Part shown: positions 24,301 through 33,288 of the stretch, piece by piece | How positions within the stretch are numbered: the first letter of the stretch is position 1 | Layout: every line of letters starts with the position of its first letter | DNA from: Scatophagus argus | Taxonomy: Eukaryota; Chordata; Actinopteri; Scatophagidae | Length of the DNA: 64,000 bases | Reading direction: 5' to 3' | Assembly: GCF_020382885.2 (NCBI RefSeq) | Contig: NC_058502.1 | Span: 6,767,501-6,831,500 of the forward strand | Made by a program: the position numbers and the translations under genes | Notes under the pieces: generated by a model | Told to the model about the DNA's origin: nothing | Databases searched by the model: none | Seen by the model: the letters and a program-made list of their open reading frames with translations, nothing else

Positions 24301-25821
24301 CTCCTGAAGGAGTGGCATGAGAGGCAACCGGAGTTGCAACTCAGTATGCTGGCAGTGGCAGAGGGGGAGGAGAGTCCGGAGCAGTTCTTCCCCATCAGCC
24401 AGCAGTCAACCACCCTAGACCTGTCGCACCTGACTCCTCAGCAGCAGAGAGGGATGGAAGCGGTCATCCCTGCAGGTCTCTTCCAGGAGAGACCGGGCTT
24501 CACAACAGTGGTCGAGCATTCCATCCCTCTGAAAGACACAACTCCGGTGCGGCAGCGGATGTACCGGGTCCCTGAGCGTCTCCTGCCATGCCTCAAGGCG
24601 GAGGTGGAGGAGATGCTGGCCTTGGGGGTGATCGAGAAATCGTCTAGTGAGTGGAGCAACCCAGTAGTGCTGGTGCCCAAGAAAGATGGCACCATGCGCT
24701 TTTGTATCGACTTTCGAAAAGTGAACGCACAGTCCCACTTTGATGCTTACCCTATGCCGAGGCTGGAAGACTTAATTGAGCGCCTGGGTAAAGCATCATT
24801 TATCACCACCTTGGACTTGTGCAAAGGGTACTGGCAAGTACCCCTGACTAAGGAGGCCAGGCCCTACACAGCCTTTCGTACCCCTCAGGGGCTGTTTCAG
24901 TTCCAGGTAATGCCCTTTGGTCTGCAGGGGGCACCGGCCACTTTTCAGAGACTGATGGACATTGTGTTGGCTGGTACCGACTCTTTTGCCGCAGCCTACC
25001 TAGATGACATTGTGGTGTACAGTGCAACCTGGGAGGACCACCTCTGTCATCTAGGTGAGGTGTTTCAGCGCATCCAGAAGGCGGGCTTGACCATCCACCC
25101 ACAGAAGTGTTCCCTGGCGAAGGAGGAGGTGCGGTACCTTGGCCATGTTCTGGGCCGAGGAGTGATTCGGCCGCAGCAAGAGAAGGTTCAGGCGGTACTG
25201 GACTGCCCGCGGCCCCAGACCAAGAAGGATGTCCGGTCGTTCCTGGGCCTAGTGGGGTGGTACCGCCGGTTTGTGCCGGACTGTGCACGGCGAGCGGCAC
25301 CATTGTCAGACTTGACCCGGAAGTCGGGATCCTCCAAGGTCCAGTGGGGGGAGAAGCAAGAGCAGGCGTTCCTGGACCTGAAAGAGGCGCTCTGCAAAGA
25401 CCCAGTGCTCCAGAGTCCTGATTTTGGACAACACTTCACTGTCCAGACTGATGCCTCCGGTGTTGGTCTTGGGGCAGTGCTGCTCCAAGGAGAGGGTGAC
25501 AACAAGAAGCCTGTGGCCTACATCAGTCGCAAACTGTTTCCTCGAGAGACCAGGTATGCAACGGTTGAGCTTGAGTGTTTGGCAGTGAAGTGGGCTCTGG
25601 ACACTTTAAAATATTACCTCCTAGGTAGAGACTTTTCTTTGGAGACTGACCACCGCGCCTTGCAGTGGTTGGGCCGCATGAAGGACTCCAATGCTCGTGT
25701 CACCCGCTGGTTCTTGGCATTGCAGCCGTATCGTTTTACGGTGCGGTACCGGGCGGGAAAGGAGAATACCGTGGCAGACTTCTTGTCTCGCCACCCAGTT
25801 GGCGAGACTCCAGAGGGGTAG
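21310..25821 (+). CDS. Gag-Pol polyprotein of a Gmr1-type retrotransposon
   Basis: A single 1503-aa polyprotein with no internal stop or frameshift. The first 350 residues are Gag, with an acidic and Pro/Ala-rich lead and a retrotransposon-gag core (SSAAIPRFEEGDDIEQYL). A CCHC zinc knuckle (CYHCHQEGH, about 371-384) follows. The protease motif LLDTAST has D428. The integrase has an HHCC zinc finger (about 663-703), a D732-D791-E827 triad with the classic 35-residue D-E spacing, and a GPY motif near 967. Reverse transcriptase follows (about 1085-1260; D1169, YLDD at 1230-1233), then RNase H (D1381, E1420, D1447). I chose the ATG at 21310 as the first methionine after the primer site; the frame stays open about 98 codons further upstream into the LTR. 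The protease DTA in place of DTG or DSG is odd. No env or chromodomain was seen. Confidence 0.95.
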   Translation: MRGRAGKRGRGAQDSRTGVSVDVPIQTPVDTEEEEEVQTDGEVGAQASGGEQPSECDLATLHQLLVRNFRAQEREASKQEQRWRGVQLQLNQLREDVDADRRRPPPAPPMHQPGGLHSPLGGVPAVAPAAPVSPAAAGPAPAPRAWSSAAIPRFEEGDDIEQYLTTFERLAMAYRWPREDWAVILVPYLSGKARSAYVAMDINHAMNYDRVKEAILNKYEINEEVYRRRFREPDVRPGETPRELYTRLKDLINKWIRPATKTIDEVMETLVLEQFLRTLNPDIRVWVKEHNPQDGQRAAELVENFMAARRGHKTFRMEPPPRPAARGRSEGFGHGSGSKTREPSRQPVQSSLPTVRSRDAREQKPTATVVCYHCHQEGHIKPECPNRKPKHSSHCCVPRREEGDTGLVGRLQTEPVVVNGKRAIALLDTASTQTLVQPRVVEKRDYLPDEKLRVSCVNGDEHEYPVAEIYLEVRGQTYQMTVGVVERLSHSVVIGQDLPVLLELVQTSRPISMVVTRAQSRAPGPEEPADEPESTSLSELPFAEEDITPPARVKCRKTRRQRRQDRLVGTLQRSEEPPVNQPDDEWVKGEDNFEQLQREDPTLQKAFEKVTHIDDVQTEVPSALSGEGYVLRDGRLYHQPGEGRTEQLVVPKQLREQVLALGHKIPWAGHLSNTKSHERIAARFYWPGLYSDVLNYCKTCPECQLTSRRKTSPYPLQPLPVIEVPFTRIAMDIVGPLERTQTGYRYILVVCDYATRYPEAFPLRKVTARPIAQALLQLFSRVGIPQEVLTDQGTAFLSKTMKQVYSLLGIKGIRTTPYHPQSDGLVERYNQTLKSMLRKFVAANGKDWDRWLPFLLFAYREVPQASTGFSPFELLYGRQVRGPLDVLREAWEGPRSPKTHSILAHVLKMRDKMEEMAELVRANLGQAQTHQKSWYDKAARQRSLQPGQKVLLLLPTTENKLLARWQGPYKVVRKMGPATYEIDLPGKRKPRQTFHINLLKEWHERQPELQLSMLAVAEGEESPEQFFPISQQSTTLDLSHLTPQQQRGMEAVIPAGLFQERPGFTTVVEHSIPLKDTTPVRQRMYRVPERLLPCLKAEVEEMLALGVIEKSSSEWSNPVVLVPKKDGTMRFCIDFRKVNAQSHFDAYPMPRLEDLIERLGKASFITTLDLCKGYWQVPLTKEARPYTAFRTPQGLFQFQVMPFGLQGAPATFQRLMDIVLAGTDSFAAAYLDDIVVYSATWEDHLCHLGEVFQRIQKAGLTIHPQKCSLAKEEVRYLGHVLGRGVIRPQQEKVQAVLDCPRPQTKKDVRSFLGLVGWYRRFVPDCARRAAPLSDLTRKSGSSKVQWGEKQEQAFLDLKEALCKDPVLQSPDFGQHFTVQTDASGVGLGAVLLQGEGDNKKPVAYISRKLFPRETRYATVELECLAVKWALDTLKYYLLGRDFSLETDHRALQWLGRMKDSNARVTRWFLALQPYRFTVRYRAGKENTVADFLSRHPVGETPEG

Positions 25822-25826
25822 GGAAA
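25812..25826 (+). promoter_or_regulatory. Polypurine tract
   Basis: AGAGGGGTAGGGAAA directly abuts the 3' LTR and overlaps the gag-pol stop codon. It is purine-only apart from one T, as expected for the plus-strand primer of an LTR element. Confidence 0.8.
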
Positions 25827-26825
25827 TGTGAGAAGGTGAGCACCCTCCTTCTCACGGTCTCCCACGAGGGACGCGTTTTGATGGCCTGTGAGGCAGCGTC
25901 GAACACTTAAAATTAAAAAGACGTTTCGGACTTTGTAGCGCATATACGCGCTGACGCGTGTGTGCGCACACGCACACACACACACACACACTCCCAAGCA
26001 CACGGAGAAATGGACTCTATCGTCAGTTTATGTATATGCAAATGCTTGGTGACATGTTTGGCGTGGCGTACGCCATGGACGCTTCGGCGCTGAAAGTTCA
26101 GCCCGCTGCGTCGCTCACCTTCCACAACCACAACTCACCCGTATCAGTTTTCTCCCCGGTTTAGCATCCAGGCGTGTAGTGAGGTACCCACTACTCGTCC
26201 ACCTCTTCATTTCAGTTTGTAAAGACTCTGGTTTTTCATACACTCATAATCACCTGCACTCCCGGTCCAGCTCCACTGCTCCTCTGCGGAAGCGCGCGCC
26301 GCTGCAGGGGCGGACTTTATTGGGCCCAGGGCAAGGGGGCACGGCCCATTGCACTCAGGGGGTTTTTATTTTTCTATGGTATTGGCTATGTGGTGTTTGT
26401 ATAAAATTATTGTGTGGTGTGTACATATTTGGTGTGTGGGTAAATTAACTTGTGCATTATTTATTTGTTTGTATCCATTTATTATGATTATAGTATTGTA
26501 TGGACCATTATGTTTATTGGTAATCCCCTCAATAATGGTTTGGACCATTTGGGCTCTACAAGCAGCCCTATTTAAAGGAGCCTCATTTTGCACTTGTTGT
26601 TCCTTGGGAGAACTAGTATGTGCTGTTGTGAGAGTTGGTTATCGGTGTTCAGTTCCTGCATTATTCCTGCATTTTGTCTGCCTGTGAAAACCTTGTGTTC
26701 TGGGAGATTAAAAGGATTTTTCCTGGCACCTGACGCTTTGCTGCCTCCTGTTTTTCAACCTCTTCCACCTGAATCCGGTCTTGCCGAGATCCCGTTATTC
26801 GGGGAGACCACTCTGGTCCCTCACA
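25827..26825 (+). repeat. 3' long terminal repeat
   Basis: 999 bp, TGTGAG to CTCACA. Its offset to the 5' LTR is 5574 bases before the CA tract and 5572 after it, so the only difference I see is one missing CA unit. All reading frames compared after that point translate identically in the two LTRs. Confidence 0.95.
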
Positions 26826-26830
26826 GCTTA
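26826..26830 (+). repeat. Target-site duplication GCTTA (right)
   Basis: Matches 20248-20252 exactly. Confidence 0.92.
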
Positions 26831-27451
26831 CAAGGCAAAAAATAAATAAATAAATAAGTGTCAAACATTTCTGCAGAGTTCACTTTTTGTTTTCTCTGTT
26901 AAATATCTTACTCTTCATTTTGACTTGTTCTGTTTTGTTTTATTTGCAGAATTGCATCGTTATCAACAACTTTTCTCTGTGTCAGGCCTCCTCTAGTGGA
27001 AAAGAAGAATTTGAATCTCAGTGGGATTTACGTGATTAGGTAAAAGTATAAATAAAAGTCTAATGAGGATGTTTGTGAATCCTGCTAAGAAGATAAGCCC
27101 CGTCATTATGATAAACACAGTGACAGAAAGCACATAATTCAGTGACTGTTTTGCAAGTGTGCAAATTACGTTTTTTTTCCGCACTTATTTGTTGCCTTTT
27201 AGCTGAATTACAGTAAAAACATCTTGAGTGTGCAGACCAGTAGACACTCCTGTTAGCAGAGAGCAGATTTATCCAACACTCCCAGATTAAAATTTCAAAA
27301 GCAGTGATTTACATCCACCTCTTTACTGTGCAGTTGCTTGCTTGTGTTTCGTGCATGTTATTTGCATGTGCATGACTGTTTTGTGCACCTTTTTTTTTTG
27401 TGGCTTACTCACAAATGGTCTCCCTCCATGAATGTAACTGTGCTTGATGGT

Positions 27452-27475
27452 CAGCAGCAGCAGCAGCAGCAGCAG
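27452..27475. repeat. (CAG)n trinucleotide repeat
   Basis: Eight CAG units, non-coding here. Confidence 0.9.
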
Positions 27476-27479
27476 TTGT

Positions 27480-27745
27480 CTCTGCTTTACTCAGCTCTTA
27501 ATTAGCCAGAATTAAGAAGTATTTCTCGAGCCATTGAAGAGTCCATTTCCTTTGAAACCAGAGCATAATAAACCTTAAGTAATTACCCCAACTCATGACT
27601 ATTAACTCGCAAACCGCCAGCTTCCCTTGACAACATCCTCCTCAGTGTTGCGTGGTTAAAAGGCCATTGCTGCTTCCCAGCTATTTACATCCCATCTGGC
27701 AGCCTGCGAGGGTAAAACGCAGGCTGTGCTCATTCCTAAAGACAA
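27480..27745. promoter_or_regulatory. Candidate conserved non-coding element downstream of olig3
   Basis: A non-repetitive block between a CAG and a GAA microsatellite, with CTTAATTAGCCAGAATTAAG at 27497-27516 and AAGTAATTACCCC near 27576-27588. These are homeodomain-type TAATTA cores. No coding signature. It lies about 1.5 kb beyond the likely 3' end of the bHLH gene, so an enhancer role is plausible but unproven. Confidence 0.3.
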
Positions 27746-28307
27746 AAGAGGAAGAAGAAGAAGAAGAAGAAGACGAAGTGTAAAATGAACTCTTTCACTC
27801 TTTCCCAACTTAGCCCACAGAACTTGTGTTTTCTTCCCTCCAAATAAGTTACAAAAGGGCTTCTTCTCCCTTTTCTCTTACTGTCTTTCTTTCTTTATTT
27901 TTCTTTCTTTCTTTATTTTTTTTTTCTTTTTTAATCCACACACTCATTTGCATGCGGCGAGGCCGACGAGGGGGGTCTGAATGTATAATCTTCTGCGTTT
28001 AGTAGCCTGTAATCCCGACGTCTTTCTGTGATGTGATTTTCTCCTCTTGGTCCCCCATGAACAATTAACTTGTAATCTCCACAAACATACATTCTGTCGC
28101 TGCGGAGATGAGACGGAGAAACACCCAAGGGACGCGGCGGGACAAACTGCTCTGCGCTCCCCGAGACGGATCGCTTTCTAGCCGCGACGGGGAACAATTC
28201 AGCTGGGCTCCATTAGGCTGCAGCCCAGTCCCTCATTTCATCCTCGTTTGCTGCTTCTTAACATTTGCTGTGAGCTGCTCGGAAATGTTAAATAAATGCC
28301 GTCTGAC

Positions 28308-28310
<3 letters not shown>

Positions 28311-28340
<30 letters not shown>
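28311..28340. repeat. (TG)n microsatellite
   Basis: Uninterrupted GT run of about 30 bases. Confidence 0.95.
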
Positions 28341-28341
<1 letters not shown>

Positions 28342-29158
28342 TTAGCTCGTTATTAGTTGATGTTGATGGTGCAAACCCCGGGGCCTGAACAGGTGGAGAG
28401 ATGAGAGGGGGAAACATAAAAGCACGAGCTGATAATAAAAATCGGGTTTGAATATCGATTTCAGTTAGTTTTAAAGTTGGATGAATGACGTGTGGTTGCA
28501 GAAACTCGTCCTCTGTGATTCCAAAATATTAATTTTAATAATCAGACAAAAAAAATAAATCCTAAAAGTGCTTTATGTATCAACAGAAAAATTCAAAATC
28601 AGTTAGAACAATTTGAAAGAGAGAATCATCAGAGTTTCGTCATCTAACTTAGTTTTGTTTATGATAAACGTATTTGTCCATTTTCTTGCTAAAATCTGTT
28701 GTATTTAATTTCATTTTCTCCTTGTAATTCAAATAAGCTGGTAAACGTGCAACCAGCTTAAAAGTGAAGCCTGTAAAAATCAACGTTGACTGTCGTGTTT
28801 TTCTTCCCCCACTGAGGCCTCGTTTTAGTGTATTAGAATATTACACAAAATACATCATTTAAATTAACACTTAAATGCTGAAAAGTGGCTAAAATCAAAG
28901 ACTTGGTGAGAGGAAGGTCTGATTTTATCTGGAAATAAAACGAGTTTGTGTATTTTGGGGGACTCTGAGCTATCAACGCACAGCCCTTAAAGAAACAAGT
29001 GAATAATCATAATAATAATCATAATAATAATGTGAAGGTTTTATCCAAAATATCTTTCAGGGTGTTCAGCACAGAGTCGACATGATAAATATTGTTTTTG
29101 ATGTTTCAGGTGTCTAAAAAAAGAGGGGAAGACAGTGTATGTGAGCCATAATTTCAGT

Positions 29159-29164
29159 TTTATT
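29159..29164 (-). terminator. Probable poly(A) signal of the olig3-like gene
   Basis: AATAAA on the minus strand, about 710 bases past the stop codon, gives a 3' UTR of roughly 0.7 kb. Other AT-rich hexamers lie nearby, so the exact cleavage site is uncertain. Confidence 0.5.
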
Positions 29165-29872
29165 GAAATTTCATCCAGGGACGCTGGGCAATAATAAATA
29201 TTTCATCAGTCATCAACAATGTACAAAAATAAAGACACGGGGTCTCTGGGCATAAACAAATTCAGTTCAGAAAAAAAACATCCATGCTTTGATAATTATT
29301 ATACCATCATGCAAAGAAAAAAGAAAGGAAAACACAAATAAAAGTCGAAGCATAAATGGACAAACAATGAGCCACGAAATAAATCTAAAAACTTAGATTT
29401 GAAAACAAATTTCCGCGGTGGCAGAAACATTTTAGCCAAACACATAAAGGTCATTATTTTCATATAGAGCTCAAGTTTAAAATCCTTGGTACAAGGCACA
29501 GAGAGCATTCTTCGTTTTCACAAAATGACGCGTGATGTAAAACAAAAAATCTGTAAAATTAAAGCAAAATGTTCATGCAGCCTCCTTCACCTTCCACATC
29601 GCGATGTGAGACTAAAACTCAGTCAGACACAAGAGGGTCGTGGCTTCTTGTTGCATGACACACAACTTTCTCTTTTTACCTTCAACTGGCAAAATCATCA
29701 GTCTTTATAAGTCCTTGTTACAAGGAGGAAAATGACACTTTTTTTCTCATACGCCAAACAAGAAAACAGACAAAACAACAACATGCACCAGTGAGGCCAA
29801 ATCCACCCTCATGCCCTCAATTCTCTATTTACAAACATCTCAACATCTCTCTCAGTCTCTGCGTGTCTGTCA

Positions 29873-30757
29873 TCATTTCATCGCGTCCTTGCCCTCCACT
29901 GTCAGTCTCGTGAGGCCGGTGGAGGTGACGGGGATGTGTGGAGGAGGAGGCACCTGGCAGATGGTGCAGGGGCACGGCAGTCCGGCCCAGTGCTGGAAAC
30001 CGGAGCCCAGCTGCAGGGCCGGGGGCGCAGCCGGGGAGCCCTTCATCAGGGAGTGGGGCGCACGGATAGATGTGAGCCCCGGCAGCGCGCTGGACAGTGT
30101 GGAGGACGTGGAAGAAGTCAGCGCGCTCCCGAGGAGAGGATGCACCTGGTGCGCGGCGGCGGCGGCGGCCGCGGCAGCGGCTGCAGCGGCGGGGCCCCCG
30201 GAGTGTCCGCCGGTGGTGTGCGCCACGGTGCCGCAGTGGAAAGCTGAGTGCTGTCCTCCGTAAATCTCCCCCACCAGCCGCTTCATCTCGTCCAAGGAGC
30301 TGGTGAGCATCAGGATGTAGTTCCTGGCGAGAAGCAGCGTGGCGATCTTGGACAACTTCCGCACCGAGGGCCCATGCGCGTAGGGCATCACCTCGCGCAG
30401 GCCGTCCATGGCCAGGTTGAGGTCGTGCATGCGCTTCCGCTCCCGGCCGTTAATCTTTAGACGGAGGTGATACATTTCCTCCTCGGTGACTTGCTTCTTC
30501 ATTTTGAACTTGTTGCTGTTGGCCTCTCTGCTGCTCCCGACAGACGTTGACTTGGCGTCTCCAGACCGCAGGTGCTCACTGCCGCCGCCGCCACTCATCT
30601 TCTGGCGCTGCTGCTCGCCGCCCTGCGTGGATGAGGACACCGAGGAGCCGACGTGGTGGTGGTGGTGGTGATTGTGATGCTGGTGGTGGTCTCGGAGAAA
30701 CATGCCGTCCATGTCCGGGGAAGAGGCTCTGCTGCTCGGGCTGGAGTCTGAATTCAT
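29873..30757 (-). CDS. olig3: Oligodendrocyte transcription factor 3-like bHLH protein
   Basis: A nuclear class II bHLH factor of 294 aa; Olig proteins bind E-boxes and pattern the dorsal neural tube and hindbrain. The N-terminus is MNSDSS...SRASSPDMD, followed by a His-rich run at about 24-35. The bHLH spans about 100-162, with basic region [12 protein letters not shown], helix 1 [16 protein letters not shown] and helix 2 [19 protein letters not shown] 13-residue Ala run lies near 190-202. The C-terminal part has [26 protein letters not shown] after the bHLH, this C-terminal motif and the MNSDSS start favour OLIG3 over OLIG2; fish olig4 is the main alternative. The frame is open upstream through a GA repeat but has no ATG there. 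I chose 30757, the first ATG, with A at -3. It is one coding exon, as usual for the family. IFNGR1 further right fits the human OLIG3 neighbourhood. Confidence 0.9.
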   Translation of the reverse strand: MNSDSSPSSRASSPDMDGMFLRDHHQHHNHHHHHHVGSSVSSSTQGGEQQRQKMSGGGGSEHLRSGDAKSTSVGSSREANSNKFKMKKQVTEEEMYHLRLKINGRERKRMHDLNLAMDGLREVMPYAHGPSVRKLSKIATLLLARNYILMLTSSLDEMKRLVGEIYGGQHSAFHCGTVAHTTGGHSGGPAAAAAAAAAAAAAHQVHPLLGSALTSSTSSTLSSALPGLTSIRAPHSLMKGSPAAPPALQLGSGFQHWAGLPCPCTICQVPPPPHIPVTSTGLTRLTVEGKDAMK

Positions 30758-30805
30758 TTTATGGGTTCGCCTCGGAGGTTGCTGGGTAGGAGGTCGCTGC
30801 TGGCT

Positions 30806-30810
<5 letters not shown>

Positions 30811-30844
<34 letters not shown>

Positions 30845-30898
30845 TCTCTCTGTCTGTCTCTCCTCCTCTCTCACTTTCTCCTCTCTCTCTCTCTCTCC
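30811..30898. repeat. (CT)n/(GA)n tract in the olig3 5' leader
   Basis: An imperfect CT-rich tract, read as GA-rich on the transcribed strand, between the predicted TATA box and the ATG. It would form part of the 5' UTR. It could fold or bind GAGA-type factors; no function is shown. Confidence 0.85.
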
Positions 30899-31044
30899 TG
30901 ATGTTGTGTGAAGCCCTCCTGTCCCACGCTTCTGTCCTTCTTATCACATCGGCGACCACTTTGCCTCTGCCGACTTTCCCCTCTCTCTCCCTCTCTCTGT
31001 GTGTGCCTCTGTATCTCTGCGGCGAGGAGGACACTGATAGTGGG

Positions 31045-31052
31045 TATTTATA
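31045..31052 (-). promoter_or_regulatory. TATA box of the olig3-like gene
   Basis: TATAAATA on the minus strand, about 290 bases upstream of the start codon, with a CRE-like TGACGT inverted about 50 bases further upstream. It predicts a transcription start near 31015-31022 and a leader of about 260 bases. Confidence 0.55.
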
Positions 31053-31745
31053 CATGCGGACAGACAAAAGCGGCTTTCCTATTCATAACGCCTCGTTAGG
31101 AGGATGACGTGCCGGTTAGAAAGGGGGCGGTGTGCTTTGACTGTCCCAGTGACCGCGGTGCGCATCCATTCACTGCCATTGTCAGGACCCTGTCGGGGGG
31201 CACAGCGCGCCTCTCCTCTGCTTCTGTCCTCCTCTTCTTCTCCTCTCCTCCTCTCATCCCCTTGCAGTGCATCTCCTGGGACGAGCTGCTCGGCGTTTTT
31301 GCATGCGGTGTACAAATCTAACATCGTGAAAAAAGCTTCGTCAAATTTCCCTCCATGAGGAAGAGGAAGAGGAGGAGGAGGAGGAGAGACCGGGCAGCAT
31401 GCGCTCAAACCCTCCTCGGCCCCCCTCACATGTCGCTATTCGCTTTGCACAGGGTTGTTCACTATCGGACAGTCACATTTTAACACCACAGTGTGCGCGG
31501 TTTGGGCCGGTGGTTGCCTGAGGGAATGAGGAAGAATGGGAAGGGAAATTGCTTTCCCATTGAGCGGCTCCCGCTGCCGCAGGGGTGCGTGGCCTCCGCT
31601 GGGACAGAAGTAACAAGCCCGCTCCGACACTCAGCGCTCTGCTGGCCATATGGCAGCATGTGGGCGTCAGAGTTTACCTTCAGAAAACTTCTCATCGCTT
31701 CCTCTTTTCCCCTACTGAAAGATCATTGTTCATGTTGTTATTATC

Positions 31746-31771
31746 ATTATTATTATTATTATTATTATTAC
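31746..31771. repeat. (TTA)n trinucleotide repeat
   Basis: About eight ATT/TTA units. Confidence 0.9.
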
Positions 31772-32869
31772 TGTTGTTGCAGCAGCACATTTTGGAGCCG
31801 TTTCTCTCTTTAAACAATTTTATTCCCCAAAAAATAAAATAAGAAAATACTTTAAACTATTTTGCTTAACAATAATCAGCACTTAATTGTTTAAAATTTT
31901 AGCTTAGACAACAATTCAGTTCAAAATACTTTTTTTTGGTTGTTTTTTGTTTTTTCTAAAAAAAAACAAAAAAAACAAAAGCTGACACAAACACAAAAAT
32001 GATTCATTCACGCACATAAAATTAAAAGAAAGACAGAAAATAAGGAGGAGTGTCACAAATACCAGACTAGAAATGTATTTAAGAAATTCAATAAACTATT
32101 TAAAATCAACCAGAAGCTGCTTCTCCAACAATTTCTGACATTAACCCAAAGCGTTTAAATATCCTCCAACACGTTTTATTGATTAAACAAGTGGTCAAAC
32201 AGCTCCCTAAAGGTGTCGTCCCATTGATATATTGGAAGAATGCATTAAATTGAGTCAGTATTGTCTATATTGAGCTGCTGAGAGCTGCTCTCTCCACTCT
32301 GAAGAGTCTACTCCAGATCCGTTTTGTGGAGGTGGAGTGGACGAACAGGCCACCAACAATAACATGTGGAAGTAACTGAAGCACTCGTCCCTCCGACCAC
32401 CGCCTCAGCATCCCTCCATCCATCCATCTGTCTGTCCTCCCATCCATCCGTCTGCACACCCACCCACCCACCTAGCACTTCAAACCGGGGATAAAAAAAA
32501 AGGTCTGTCTCAAACTCCTCTCAGTGCTCTATCCTTCGCCGATGAGATCCCCCTGGTAGAACAGTAAAAATGTGTATTCACGGCCTCATTGTTGGCCCAG
32601 CAAAAGAGCCCTTCTCATAAAGGTGCTGCCAATGCAAAGAAAAGCGCTGGTCGGCTTTGCTCTCTCTTGGTGGCATTTGAAAGTGTAAAGCTTTGAATAC
32701 CAATTGCTTGAACTGGACATATGTGAATCCGCTGTAAGCCTACTAATCCTGTCCCCAAGTGTTTCTTTGTGTGCGGGGCAGCCTCGCACACCCAAGAGAA
32801 AGTGTTCCTAATCCGGCCAATGTGGAGAAATGTGTGAATGAGAGGGACAGAGGAGAGCTCAGAGGAGGA

Positions 32870-32960
32870 GTGTGTGTGTGTGTGTGTGTGTGAGCATGTG
32901 TGTGTGTGTGTGTGTGAGCATGTGTGTGTGAGCATGTGTGTGTGTGTGTGTGTGTGTTGT
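32870..32960. repeat. Compound (GT)n array with GAGCATG interruptions
   Basis: GT runs separated by three copies of GAGCATG. The regular interruption suggests expansion of a larger GT-GAGCATG unit rather than simple slippage. Confidence 0.85.
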
Positions 32961-33225
32961 GTCAGGTATAAATTTGTGCAGGAACACATGCGTTTGAATG
33001 GGTTCCTTTTGCTTTATATATGTATTTTGGGGTTGTTTTTCAGTGTGTGTGTGTGTCCATCTGAGGCCCACACCACCAGGACACTGGTCTAAATGGAGGC
33101 AGTTATTCACCGTCCTCCACACTACTGTCTCAGCAGGTCGTCCCTAATGTGCTCTTTTCACCGCATAAGCTCCTCGCTTTCCTTTTATTCCCGAGTTCCT
33201 ATGTTGTTGTTGATTTTTTTATTCC

Positions 33226-33236
33226 TCCTCTCTCTG

Positions 33237-33282
<46 letters not shown>

Positions 33283-33288
33283 GCTCTC
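33226..33288. repeat. (CT)n microsatellite
   Basis: CT run with two TGTC interruptions. Confidence 0.9.

Larger units (their letters stand above)
20253..26825 (+). mobile_element. Complete Gmr1-type Ty3/gypsy LTR retrotransposon
   Basis: A full-length element of 6573 bp. In order it has a 5' LTR, an 18-nt primer binding site, one gag-pol reading frame, a purine tract and a 3' LTR. Both LTRs run TGTGAG...CTCACA, and GCTTA is duplicated at both flanks. Protease and integrase come before reverse transcriptase and RNase H. That order marks the Gmr1 group, first described from Atlantic cod, whose RT is gypsy-like although its gene order is copia-like. Only five bases separate the stop codon from the 3' LTR, so there is no env gene. 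Near-identical LTRs and an open frame point to a recent, perhaps still mobile insertion. It sits in intergenic DNA downstream of the olig3-like gene, on the opposite strand. Confidence 0.95.
26831..29140. other. Intergenic region between LTR element and olig3-like gene
   Basis: No exon is recognisable. The stretch has an (AAAT)n run near 26842-26858, (CAG)n at 27452-27475, (GAA)n at 27748-27773, a CTTT-rich tract near 27885-27935 and (TG)n at 28311-28340. Non-repetitive blocks at 27480-27745 and 27945-28100 have the look of conserved regulatory DNA. Confidence 0.6.

Noticed and set aside
25822..25826. Endogenous retrovirus with env
   Set aside because: Only five bases separate the pol stop from the 3' LTR, so there is no room for an envelope gene.
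20253..26825. Ty1/copia element, from the integrase-first order
   Set aside because: The RT (YLDDIVVYS), the 5-bp duplication, the CCHC and the GPY motif are gypsy-like; the Gmr1 group explains the order.
29873..30757. Identity as olig2
   Set aside because: [19 protein letters not shown] and [16 protein letters not shown] fit OLIG3 better than OLIG2, and ifngr1 linkage agrees. Fish olig4 remains possible.
30758..30874. N-terminal extension of the olig3-like protein
   Set aside because: The codon at 30874 is GTG and the extension is a GA-repeat Glu/Arg run unlike any Olig N-terminus. The MNSDSS start at 30757 matches the family.
32859..33122. His/Thr-rich frames across CA arrays here and elsewhere
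   Set aside because: Simple translation of CA/TG microsatellites.
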